Positions 33,860 through 41,091 of a stretch of DNA of 42,652 nucleotides are shown piece after piece. A program made the position numbers and the translations under genes. Source of the DNA: CAZYAK01 sp964403335 (lineage in GTDB: Bacteria > Patescibacteriota > Gracilibacteria > Peribacterales > Peribacteraceae). The DNA lies in assembly GCA_964403335.1 (NCBI GenBank), contig CAYOFI010000014.1, positions 1-42,652 on the forward strand, given 5' to 3'. Every line of letters begins with the position of its first letter. Position 1 is the first letter of the stretch. Under the pieces are notes generated by a model. That model searched no databases. It saw only the letters and a program-made list of their open reading frames with translations, and was not told where the DNA came from.

Positions 33860-33952
33860 AAAGCTTGTCGAAGGGAGCTTGTCGAAGGGCGACATGCGGT
33901 CCCAGGGGAAGAATCACCAGAGCGTCATGGTTCGACAAGCTCACCATGACAG
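33860..33952. repeat. Inverted-repeat element, family A, copy A2
   Basis: The same arms and centre as A1 (GGCGACATGCGGTCCC, GAAGAATCACCA/G), with an extra partial duplication of the left arm (GCTTGTCGAAGGGA) at its start. It fills the spacer between the GT4 and the GT2-GtrA fusion. Confidence 0.88.
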
Positions 33953-33968
33953 TCGGTGCATGCCTTCA

Positions 33969-35045
33969 TTAACGCGGCAACAACCTCCGCGATCCCCAGT
34001 AACTGACAGGCGATGCGAGAACGATTCCGATGGCTTTACTCAACACCGCTCCGAAGCCCAGATGGTGATGGAAGAAGATTGCGATGAGTACGGCAACAAG
34101 ACCAACTACTCCGTAGAGCAAAAAGAATTGTTGTGACGGCAGTGTCGCGCCCCCGCCCCAGTACTTGCGGCGCAGCTCAAACATCCCTGCAATGGCGATG
34201 AGACTGGACAGTACAAACGCCCAACCGATGGGCACCGATGTGAAGCGGACAAGCAGCGCAAGAGACCCCAGATCAATGACCGCACTCAAAAGTCCGCGCA
34301 GCACGAACGTCCCGAAATTCTGAATCACACCCGCCATGTCCGGCCAGCGGATGCGCAACACGGAGAAAAGCGCTTCGTTGATTTCATGGAATCCCAAATT
34401 CGATGCGCCGCGGCGCCGATTGACGAAAAGCGTCGGCACCTCGCCAAACTTCATCCCTTTCTTGTGAAGCTGATACGCGACTTCGGAGAGAACGACGTAG
34501 CCTTTGGCATCGATCTTCGAGGGCTCGATGGCTTCCAGTGCGCGGCGCGTGTAGCAGCGGAATCCATTGGTGTAGTCAGAGAGCGGCATGCGCAGAATGA
34601 ACCGCGCGTAGCGGTTGGCGTAGTGACTGAAAAACGTCCGCTTCCATCCCCACTCGCGGATTTCGCTTTGCGGAAGATACCGCGACCCGATTACACAATC
34701 GTACTTTTCCATCAGCGGTAAAAACGACGCGATTTCTTCGGGGCGGTGCGAGAAATCCGCATCCATCTCCATCGCGTATTTATACGACCCCGCAAGCGCC
34801 TGCTTGAAACCTTCCAATACCGCAGACCCACGGCCGTTCTTTCCCGACCGGACCAGGAGCTTCAGGCGGTTGCCATGGCGTTGCTGCGCAAGCCGCACCA
34901 AATCCGCAGTCCCGTCTTTGGACGAATCATCGACCACAAAGACATCCACCTGCGGATAGAGCTCGAGCACGCGGTCGATCAATTGCACGATATTCTGTGC
35001 CTCATTGAATGTAGGGATGACGACGAGCATCCGGGCGTTGTCCAT
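33969..35045 (-). CDS. Fused polyprenyl-phosphate-sugar synthase and GtrA
   Basis: A 358-aa protein. The N-terminal GT2 domain (about 1-230) carries LVVIPTFNEAQNIVQL, VVDDSSKDGT (about 38-47), YAMEMDADFSHRPEEI and VIGSRYLPQSE. NGFRCYTRRALEAI and VNRRRGASNLG are DPM1 traits. The C-terminal part (about 238-358) is a GtrA domain: FVLRGLLSAVIDLGSLALL with four hydrophobic helices and SYWGSRRLLPR at the end. It should make a polyprenyl-phosphate sugar and flip it in one protein. TAGCAT ends seven bases before ATG 35045, its TAG being the stop of the upstream gene. Confidence 0.9.
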   Translation of the reverse strand: MDNARMLVVIPTFNEAQNIVQLIDRVLELYPQVDVFVVDDSSKDGTADLVRLAQQRHGNRLKLLVRSGKNGRGSAVLEGFKQALAGSYKYAMEMDADFSHRPEEIASFLPLMEKYDCVIGSRYLPQSEIREWGWKRTFFSHYANRYARFILRMPLSDYTNGFRCYTRRALEAIEPSKIDAKGYVVLSEVAYQLHKKGMKFGEVPTLFVNRRRGASNLGFHEINEALFSVLRIRWPDMAGVIQNFGTFVLRGLLSAVIDLGSLALLVRFTSVPIGWAFVLSSLIAIAGMFELRRKYWGGGATLPSQQFFLLYGVVGLVAVLIAIFFHHHLGFGAVLSKAIGIVLASPVSYWGSRRLLPR

Positions 35046-35055
35046 AATCCTGATG

Positions 35056-35928
35056 CTACAGCGTCTTCCGCCACCAATCGAGTGTCTGTTTCAGGCCGAT
35101 AGACAACGGCGTCCACGGGAAGGACTGCAATGCAGATGGCACGGGCAGATCGCACAGATCGGGTCCTTCGGGCTTCGAGGTATCAAATTGAATGGGAAGT
35201 CCGGGACGAATCAGATCGCGAATTGTTGTCGCGAGTTCGGCGATGGTAACGGCGTCGGGCGGGCAGAGGTGCTGAACACCCTTCGCGCCGGAATCGACAA
35301 GCTGTAACGTGGCCTTTGCGACATCCGGTGCAAAGATGAATGCACGACGCTGCTTCCCGCTCCCCCACACCGTCAATTCATCCTTCGCCTCCGCACATCT
35401 CTGCAGTAACGCAGGAATGACGTTGGCATCAGCGCCAAAGTGATCCTCCGGACCGTACGCGCTCACCGGACGAACAATGAGCAGATCATCGAGTTCCGCC
35501 TGATTCCACAATTCCTCGCACCGGATTTTGGCGGCCAAGTAGCCGTCGGGAATCGTTGCGGGATCGGTGCCTGCGGGAAAGGTCGAGACGAGTGCCGTGG
35601 AGAAAAAGATGACCGGGAGTGGCTTCCGTCCACACACGGCTTTGATCAATGATTCGGATATGCCCACATTCGCCGCGAAGACATCGTCGCGATGTGCACG
35701 GTGATACTCCACATTGCGCCGCTGTGAGGCGAGATGGAACAACACATCCGCTCCATCCAAAAATTTCGCGCAAAACGCATGATCCGTCAGGTCCCCCACT
35801 GCGCGCGAAATCACCCGGACCTCCGCTCCGCTCTTGGTGAGACTGTCGACAAGGTGCCTGCCCAAAATGGATGTGCCGCCGGCAACAGCCACATGACGCC
35901 CCGTCCATGACCCGGTCGAGCCGAACAT
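35056..35928 (-). CDS. GDP-L-fucose-synthase/ColC-like SDR
   Basis: A 290-aa extended SDR with the GGTSILG nucleotide loop (17-23), SRAVGDL, FFSTALV (Ser110) and Tyr130/Lys134 in YLAAK. The C-terminal half, SAYGPEDHFGADANVIPALL, TVWGSGKQRRAFIF and QFDTSKPEGPD, closely resembles Fcl/WcaG (epimerase-reductase of GDP-4-keto-6-deoxymannose) and ColC of colitose synthesis. The ATG overlaps the Gmd stop by one base (TAATG), so substrate channelling with Gmd is likely. ATG 35967 would run into Gmd and is rejected. GDP-rhamnose-type reductases are an alternative. Confidence 0.75.
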   Translation of the reverse strand: MFGSTGSWTGRHVAVAGGTSILGRHLVDSLTKSGAEVRVISRAVGDLTDHAFCAKFLDGADVLFHLASQRRNVEYHRAHRDDVFAANVGISESLIKAVCGRKPLPVIFFSTALVSTFPAGTDPATIPDGYLAAKIRCEELWNQAELDDLLIVRPVSAYGPEDHFGADANVIPALLQRCAEAKDELTVWGSGKQRRAFIFAPDVAKATLQLVDSGAKGVQHLCPPDAVTIAELATTIRDLIRPGLPIQFDTSKPEGPDLCDLPVPSALQSFPWTPLSIGLKQTLDWWRKTL

Positions 35929-36983
35929 TATTTCCGTACGGGGAGCGTCACCCGAAGCTGCTTGCAATCGGCCTCCAGCATCAATCGTGCCAGTTCTTTC
36001 ACATCCGTCTTCGGCGCCCAGCCCAACTCTTTTTTCGCCTTACTCGCATCCCCGCACAAGAACTCCACCTCGGCGGGACGGTAGTAATGCGGATCGATAC
36101 CCACGATCACTTTGCCGGTTTTCGTATCGATGTATTGCTCGCCCTCAGCCTGCCCTTTCTTTTCCCACGCAATGCCGGCCATCTCCAAACAGTACTCCAG
36201 AAATTCACGCACCGTGACCGTCACACCCGTGGCCAGCACGTAGTCATCCGGCTTCTGCTGCTGCAGCATCAACCACATCCCTTCCACGTATTCCTTCGCA
36301 TAGCCCCAATCGCGCTTCGCCTCCAGGTTTCCGAGCAGGAGCCGATCCTGCAGGCCGGCGAGAATGCGCGCGAGTGTGAGGGTGATTTTGCGCGTGACGA
36401 AGTTCTCGCCGCGGCGCGGAGATTCGTGGTTAAAGAGAATGCCGTTCACGGCGAACATGTCGTAACTCTCACGGTAGTTCTTGGTGATATGGAATGCGTA
36501 GGCCTTCGCGCAGCCATACGGCGAGCGCGGATAGAAAGGCGTCGACTCGGATTGCAATTGGTTAGAGGTCTTGCCGAAGAGTTCGCTTGAGGAAGCTTGA
36601 TAGAACCGGGACGACAAACCGGATGTCCGGATGGCTTCCAGCAGACGCACCACGCCCGTGCCCGTCACGTCCGCCGTGTACTCCGGAGTATCAAAAGAAA
36701 TGCCCACGTGGGATTGCGCCGCCAAGTTATAGACTTCATCAGGTTTGGAGAGTTGCAATACGCGTGTGAGAGACGACGAGTCTCCCAAATCTCCATAGTG
36801 CAAAGAGATGTTCAATTTCGGGCGGTTGATGTCCGACCACAGATGGTCGATGCGTCCGCGATTAAACGTGGACGACCGGCGCACGAGACCGTGGACTTCA
36901 TACCCTTTTTCGAGCAACAGCTCGGCAAGATACGAACCGTCTTGTCCGGTGATGCCGGTAATAAGGGCGCGTTTAGGGCTCAT
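35928..36983 (-). CDS. gmd: GDP-mannose 4,6-dehydratase
   Basis: A 351-aa canonical Gmd, producing GDP-4-keto-6-deoxymannose. TGITGQDG (9-16), VRRSSTFNRGRIDH (34-47; NADP and tetramer contact), YGDLGDSS, QSHVGISFDTP, SSSELFG (131-137; Ser in place of the common Thr132, Glu134 kept), Tyr156/Lys160 and RRGENFVTRKIT all agree with the family numbering. It is coupled to the Fcl/ColC-like gene. The frame begins six codons earlier; ATG 36983 gives the family start, with TATACT nine bases upstream (36993-36998). The other Gmd-like gene (3474) lacks the RRSS motif. Confidence 0.93.
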   Translation of the reverse strand: MSPKRALITGITGQDGSYLAELLLEKGYEVHGLVRRSSTFNRGRIDHLWSDINRPKLNISLHYGDLGDSSSLTRVLQLSKPDEVYNLAAQSHVGISFDTPEYTADVTGTGVVRLLEAIRTSGLSSRFYQASSSELFGKTSNQLQSESTPFYPRSPYGCAKAYAFHITKNYRESYDMFAVNGILFNHESPRRGENFVTRKITLTLARILAGLQDRLLLGNLEAKRDWGYAKEYVEGMWLMLQQQKPDDYVLATGVTVTVREFLEYCLEMAGIAWEKKGQAEGEQYIDTKTGKVIVGIDPHYYRPAEVEFLCGDASKAKKELGWAPKTDVKELARLMLEADCKQLRVTLPVRK

Positions 36984-37000
36984 GTGAGCAGAAGTATACA

Positions 37001-37106
37001 AGGTAATTGAAAATGGAAAATTGAGAATTGAAAATTATGGAAGTAGTTCGAATCCCTGAGTTCCTGCGGAATTCTCAATTTTCAATTCTTCATTTTCAAT
37101 TTTGCA
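37001..37106. repeat. Inverted-repeat element, family D, copy D2
   Basis: Collinear with D1: AATTGAAAATGGAAAATTG, then GAAGTAGTTCGAAT, GAGTTCCTGCGGAATT and an ATTTTCAATT-rich right arm. It fills the spacer between Gmd and the DegT-family gene. The right arm, read on the minus strand, encodes the last residues LKMKN and the TGA stop of the DegT-family gene. Confidence 0.87.
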
Positions 37107-38293
37107 AAAAACTCTCCAAAAACCTCCCGTATATATACCAATTCCCTCTCCCCAAACCCCTCATGGCAACCGATGTCGAAGCCACCGTTATTGACCCAAT
37201 CGGCGACGGGGTAATCTGATTGGTTGATCTTCATCCATTCGTAACAGGGCTGGTTGATGAGCGGGAGCATCTCGCGCGTTTCCACGTTCACTTCTTCCAG
37301 ATGCGTGATCAAATCGAATTTTGTGAACGGCGCATCTTTCTTCACCACGATCGGGAACATCATGCTGGCATGATCTTGGATGGAACTGTCATACCACGGC
37401 AGCTGGATCCACTGTTCAAACTGCGCCAATTCGCGCTGCAGCCACGCGAAGTTTTTCTGACGGGCGGCGAGGATCTGGGGCCAGCGCTCCAGCTGCGCCA
37501 CACCGAGCGCCGCTTCCATCTCCGTCCCGCGGGAACTGAAACCCCGGCGGATAAACCGGAACCGGCGGCGGATGACTTCCCGGAACTGCGCGCCGTCGAT
37601 GTCTTTGTCATCATCGATGGAAACGTAAATGTTGTCGCGGCCATGGTTGGCGAGGCTGCGCAAAATCTCGGCGTATTGCTTATCTTTCGTGACTGCGAGT
37701 CCGCCCACTCCCGTGACGATCAAATGCGCGATGTACGTGGAAAAGCAGCTGATTTCGCCGAACGACCCGACTTTCTTTCCTTTATAGGAGACACCCACCG
37801 TCTCGCAGCTGTCTTCGATGATCTGCAGTTTGTGCTTCTTACAAATCGCCAGGATGGGATCCATGTCCGCCGCGAGTCCGAAGAGATGAACAACCATGAT
37901 CCCCCGCGTCTTTGGCGTGATCTTGGCTTCGATGAGTTTTGGATCGATGTTGTACGTCCGCGGATCGCAATCGACGAACACGGGCATCAAATTATGCTCG
38001 AACAATACGTTCGCGGTCGCGACGAAGGTAAGGGCCGGAACGATGACTTCATCTCCATCTTTCCATCCGTGCAGTTCTTTGAGTGCGGCAACGGCAATGC
38101 TGAGCGCATCTGTCCCGCTGTTGACGAATACCGCATAGGTGCAGTCATGCAGTTCTGCGAATTCGCGCTCAAACCGGCGGCTGAACGGACCGTAGGAAAG
38201 ACGATTACTATCCAACACTTGCGCGACGTATTCCTTTTCCCTGCCGCCCATATCGAGCATTCCTACGCCTAGTTGCTTTGCCATTCGCTGCAT
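37082..38293 (-). CDS. DegT-family PLP enzyme with His at the lysine site (possible 3-dehydratase)
   Basis: A 403-aa fold-type I enzyme. NSGTDALSIA binds the PLP phosphate, and IIEDSCETVG holds the cofactor Asp. The catalytic-lysine segment, FSFYGNK in normal aminotransferases, reads FSTYIAHLIVTGVGG here: His190 stands where Lys should be. The known families with this change are ColD (GDP-4-keto-6-deoxymannose 3-dehydratase) and the RfbH/E1 3-dehydrases (YPAHH). A 3-deoxygenation role is therefore more likely than transamination. The frame begins at 38413 in repeat G; ATG 38293 has TAAGCT seven bases upstream. LKMKN at the C-terminus is repeat-encoded. Confidence 0.8.
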   Translation of the reverse strand: MQRMAKQLGVGMLDMGGREKEYVAQVLDSNRLSYGPFSRRFEREFAELHDCTYAVFVNSGTDALSIAVAALKELHGWKDGDEVIVPALTFVATANVLFEHNLMPVFVDCDPRTYNIDPKLIEAKITPKTRGIMVVHLFGLAADMDPILAICKKHKLQIIEDSCETVGVSYKGKKVGSFGEISCFSTYIAHLIVTGVGGLAVTKDKQYAEILRSLANHGRDNIYVSIDDDKDIDGAQFREVIRRRFRFIRRGFSSRGTEMEAALGVAQLERWPQILAARQKNFAWLQRELAQFEQWIQLPWYDSSIQDHASMMFPIVVKKDAPFTKFDLITHLEEVNVETREMLPLINQPCYEWMKINQSDYPVADWVNNGGFDIGCHEGFGERELVYIREVFGEFFAKLKMKN

Positions 38294-38327
38294 GGCACGG
38301 AGCTTAGCGCACGCCTCGCGTGCAAGA

Positions 38328-38398
38328 AACCAGAAGCCAAAAACCGGAGACCAGGAATACATAACTTGGCTTTTGGTTTCTGGCTTCTGGTTTTTTGC
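38328..38398. repeat. Inverted-repeat element, family G
   Basis: The arms AAACCAGAAGCCAAAAACC and GGTTTCTGGCTTCTGGTTT are complementary with few mismatches, around a short centre (AATACATAACTTGG). One copy in the window, between divergent starts at 38293 and 38440. Confidence 0.8.
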
Positions 38399-38426
38399 CA
38401 CGCTGGTGAACAATTGTCACGAACGG

Positions 38427-38432
38427 TAGAGT
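38427..38432 (+). promoter_or_regulatory. -10 element TAGAGT deciding the GT-C start
   Basis: TAGAGT ends seven bases before ATG 38440. The GTG at 38431 overlaps the hexamer and would lie upstream of the predicted transcript start, so ATG 38440 is chosen. Confidence 0.5.
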
Positions 38433-38439
38433 GTTCTGC

Positions 38440-39990
38440 ATGGCCTCCCTCGCCCGCTGGTTGGACACGCACAGCAAAGCCCTCGTCGCGGTGTTTTTCG
38501 TGGCGCTGTTCCTGGTGGGATGCGTCTCCTTTTGGGGCTACGGCGTCTCATGGGATGAGCCCCATCAATTCAGGGTGAGCGAAGCGGCTTACAATCACGT
38601 CTTCAACGGCGCACCCTGGCCGGAGGTGAAAGCGCAGCTCTACTACGGCACGGTGTTCGAGCTGCCCGTCGCGATGCTGATGCACGGCCTTGGTATCACC
38701 GTCGACCGCACGGCGTTGCTGCTCAAGCACTTCCTCACGTTCCTGTGCTTCATGGGCGGCGTGTGGTTTTTCTATCTGTTCTGCAAACATCATTTCAAAA
38801 GCCGTTGGGCGGGCTTGCTGGGCGCGCTCTTTTTCGTGCTCAGCCCCCGCATCTTCGCCGATGCCTTCTACAACCCCAAAGACATCCCCAACATGGTGTT
38901 TTTCACCATCGCCATGTTCACATTGACGCGGTTTTTGGAGGAGAAGAATTGGAAGTGGGTGTTTCTGCATGCGCTGGCCTGCGCGCTCGCAACCGGCATC
39001 CGTCTGACGGCCATGATTATTCCGATGATTACGCTCGTCTTCTTTGTGCTGATCAGTCTGCGGGATTGGAAGAAAGACCGCCTGTCGCTGGAACGGCGCG
39101 CGGGGATGGCCGCCGCCTTCGTGGGCCTGTGGATCGCGGGCTCGATCGCCGTCTGGCCTTACATGTGGGAACACGCGCTGACGCGGTTCTTGGACGCGTA
39201 TCATTTTATGAGCACGCTGGGCGTGGACGCGTTCTACTTTGGGGAAAAGATCTACTATCTGCCCGCAAGCTACGTGCCCGTATGGATCACCATCAGCACC
39301 CCGCTCCTCTACAATATTCTTTTTTGGATCGGCATCGTGAGCATGGCCGTGTTCGCGCTGCGCCATCCCGTCCGCTGGATGTTTGAACGGACCAACGAAG
39401 CTGTATTCCTTTCGTGGTTGATCTTGCCCGTACTTGCCGTGTTCGTGTCCGGGGCAGGCATTTTTGACGGCTGGCGGCACATGTACTTCATCTATCCCGC
39501 GTATCTGCTCATCGCTCTCACGGGAGCGCGATACGTCGCGGTGTGGCTGAAAGCGAATCACGGATGGACGACACCACGTCTGGCTCTCGGCGGAGTCTTC
39601 GCAGCCAATTCCCTGTGGATCGCCGTATGGCTGTGGAACGCCTACCCCGTCCAAAACGCGTACTTCAGCATTCCCGCCGCATGGGCGCAGCATAATTTTG
39701 ACCTGGATTACTGGGGCCTCTCGTTCCGCCCGGCGTTCGAGTATGTAGTCTCCATCGAAGACGATCCCGTCATCCCCATTTGGGCCACCAGCAGTCCCGC
39801 CTATTCCACGCTCGCCATCCTCCCGCCGGAGATCGCCTCCAGAATCGTGATGGTGGAAGAGAGTCAGGCGAAATACGTCCTGAACAATTATCGTCTTTTT
39901 GAATACAAGCAGGACTACCCGCACCAAGAAATCCACGCCATCTACAGCGGCGGGGTGAAGGTATTGGGGATTTATAAGATGCGGGATTAA
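38440..39990 (+). CDS. GT-C membrane glycosyltransferase (GT39-like)
   Basis: A 516-aa protein with about 11 hydrophobic segments and a soluble C-terminal end. The first outer loop has YGVSWDEPHQF with the Asp-Glu pair expected in PMT/ArnT enzymes. FADAFYNPKDIPNMVFFT is a signature I associate with a bacterial GT39 branch, and GWRHMYFIYPAYLL is a matching later motif. It probably transfers a sugar from a polyprenyl phosphate on the outer face. It is followed by repeat A3 and faces the RfbB gene. Confidence 0.8.
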   Translation: MASLARWLDTHSKALVAVFFVALFLVGCVSFWGYGVSWDEPHQFRVSEAAYNHVFNGAPWPEVKAQLYYGTVFELPVAMLMHGLGITVDRTALLLKHFLTFLCFMGGVWFFYLFCKHHFKSRWAGLLGALFFVLSPRIFADAFYNPKDIPNMVFFTIAMFTLTRFLEEKNWKWVFLHALACALATGIRLTAMIIPMITLVFFVLISLRDWKKDRLSLERRAGMAAAFVGLWIAGSIAVWPYMWEHALTRFLDAYHFMSTLGVDAFYFGEKIYYLPASYVPVWITISTPLLYNILFWIGIVSMAVFALRHPVRWMFERTNEAVFLSWLILPVLAVFVSGAGIFDGWRHMYFIYPAYLLIALTGARYVAVWLKANHGWTTPRLALGGVFAANSLWIAVWLWNAYPVQNAYFSIPAAWAQHNFDLDYWGLSFRPAFEYVVSIEDDPVIPIWATSSPAYSTLAILPPEIASRIVMVEESQAKYVLNNYRLFEYKQDYPHQEIHAIYSGGVKVLGIYKMRD

Positions 39991-40017
39991 CGAGCAATGT
40001 CATTCTGAGAGAGCATG

Positions 40018-40083
40018 TCACACTGAGCTTGTCGAAGTGCGACATGCGAGCCTGCGTCATGGTTCGACAAGCTCACCACGACA
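40018..40083. repeat. Inverted-repeat element, family A, copy A3
   Basis: A shorter copy: both arms (GAGCTTGTCGAA, TTCGACAAGCTC) are kept, but most of the centre present in A1 and A2 is missing (GCGACATGCGAGCCTGCGTC remains). It lies between convergent gene ends and may end both transcripts as a shared hairpin. Confidence 0.87.
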
Positions 40084-40086
40084 CTT

Positions 40087-41019
40087 TTATCGCTTATACC
40101 ACTCGATGGTTTTCGCGAGGCCTTGTTCGAACGAGACCGCAGGTTTCCACCCAAGCTTACGGATGGGCGAACTGTCCAGCGCATAGCGCCAATCGTGACC
40201 GGGACGATCGGCAACGAATGACAGCAATGATTCGGGTTTGCCAAGAATCTTCAAAATCATCTTCGCGACATCGATATTCTGCCGCTCGTCATCCGCGGAG
40301 ATATTGAAGAACGGCATCGTCCAATCGCTTGCGAGGACGAGTTCGACGGCGCTGCAGTGATCCTCCACAAACAACCAATCACGCTTGTTTTTGCCCTGCG
40401 CGTAGATGGGAATCGCTTCATTTTTGAGCGCATGACGTATGACCGTCGGGATGAATTTTTCCTCAGCTTGATGCGGTCCGTAGTTATTGGTGCACCGCGT
40501 GACGGCGATCGGCAATTTGTACGTGCGCATCGCCGCCATCAAGAGCATCTCCCCCGCCGCCTTGGACGCCGCGTACGGCGAGCTGGGATTGAGTGCGTCG
40601 CCCACTTTGCGCGGCGCATCGGCATCGGAAATATCGCCATAGACTTCATCGGTGGAGATATGCAGCAACCGAGTTTTCGGCGCGGCCTTGCAGACCTCAA
40701 TCAAGCTTTGAACGCCAATGACGTTGCTATGCAAAAACGGCACGGCGTCTTTGATGCTCCGGTCCACATGCGTCTCCGCCGCGAAGTTCACAATGGTATC
40801 GATGTCATACCGCAGCAAAAGCTGAGACACCAAATCAATATCCGCAATGTCCCCGTGCACAAAACGGATGCGCTCAATGACGGGATCCAAAAATGCCTTA
40901 TTCCCCGCATACGTCATCTTATCCAACACCACGATGGTGTCGTCCGGGTGCTTGGCCTTATGCCCTAGGACGAAGTGCGAGCCAATGAAGCCGGCGGCGC
41001 CGGTAACTAAGATATTCAT
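40087..41019 (-). CDS. rfbB: dTDP-glucose 4,6-dehydratase
   Basis: A 310-aa extended SDR making dTDP-4-keto-6-deoxyglucose. TGAAGFIGSH (6-15), AAETHVDRSI (about 80-89), STDEVYGD (about 122-129; Thr123, Asp124 and Glu125 catalytic), Tyr149/Lys153 in YAASK, and NNYGPHQAEEKFIP with RDWLFVEDH are diagnostic. The protein is a little shorter than the 340-350-aa norm. No rmlA, rmlC or rmlD is in the window. The frame begins at 41079; ATG 41019 has TAGGAT seven bases upstream. Also called rmlB. Confidence 0.93.
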   Translation of the reverse strand: MNILVTGAAGFIGSHFVLGHKAKHPDDTIVVLDKMTYAGNKAFLDPVIERIRFVHGDIADIDLVSQLLLRYDIDTIVNFAAETHVDRSIKDAVPFLHSNVIGVQSLIEVCKAAPKTRLLHISTDEVYGDISDADAPRKVGDALNPSSPYAASKAAGEMLLMAAMRTYKLPIAVTRCTNNYGPHQAEEKFIPTVIRHALKNEAIPIYAQGKNKRDWLFVEDHCSAVELVLASDWTMPFFNISADDERQNIDVAKMILKILGKPESLLSFVADRPGHDWRYALDSSPIRKLGWKPAVSFEQGLAKTIEWYKR

Positions 41020-41055
41020 CAAAAGCATCCTACATGCACAAAAACTGCATAAATC

Positions 41056-41084
41056 TTGACAATTTATGAAATTATACATAAATT
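41056..41084 (+). promoter_or_regulatory. Full sigma-70 promoter, leaderless, for the repeat protein
   Basis: A perfect -35 TTGACA (41056-41061), exactly 17 bases of AT-rich spacer and -10 TAAATT (41079-41084), seven bases before ATG 41092. It is the only start in the window with a consensus -35 that I could see, suggesting strong expression. Confidence 0.75.
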
Positions 41085-41091
41085 ATCAATT

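Noticed and set aside
644..40083. CRISPR array suggested by several repeats
   Set aside because: Repeats are dispersed, palindromic and not spaced by unique spacers; no cas genes.
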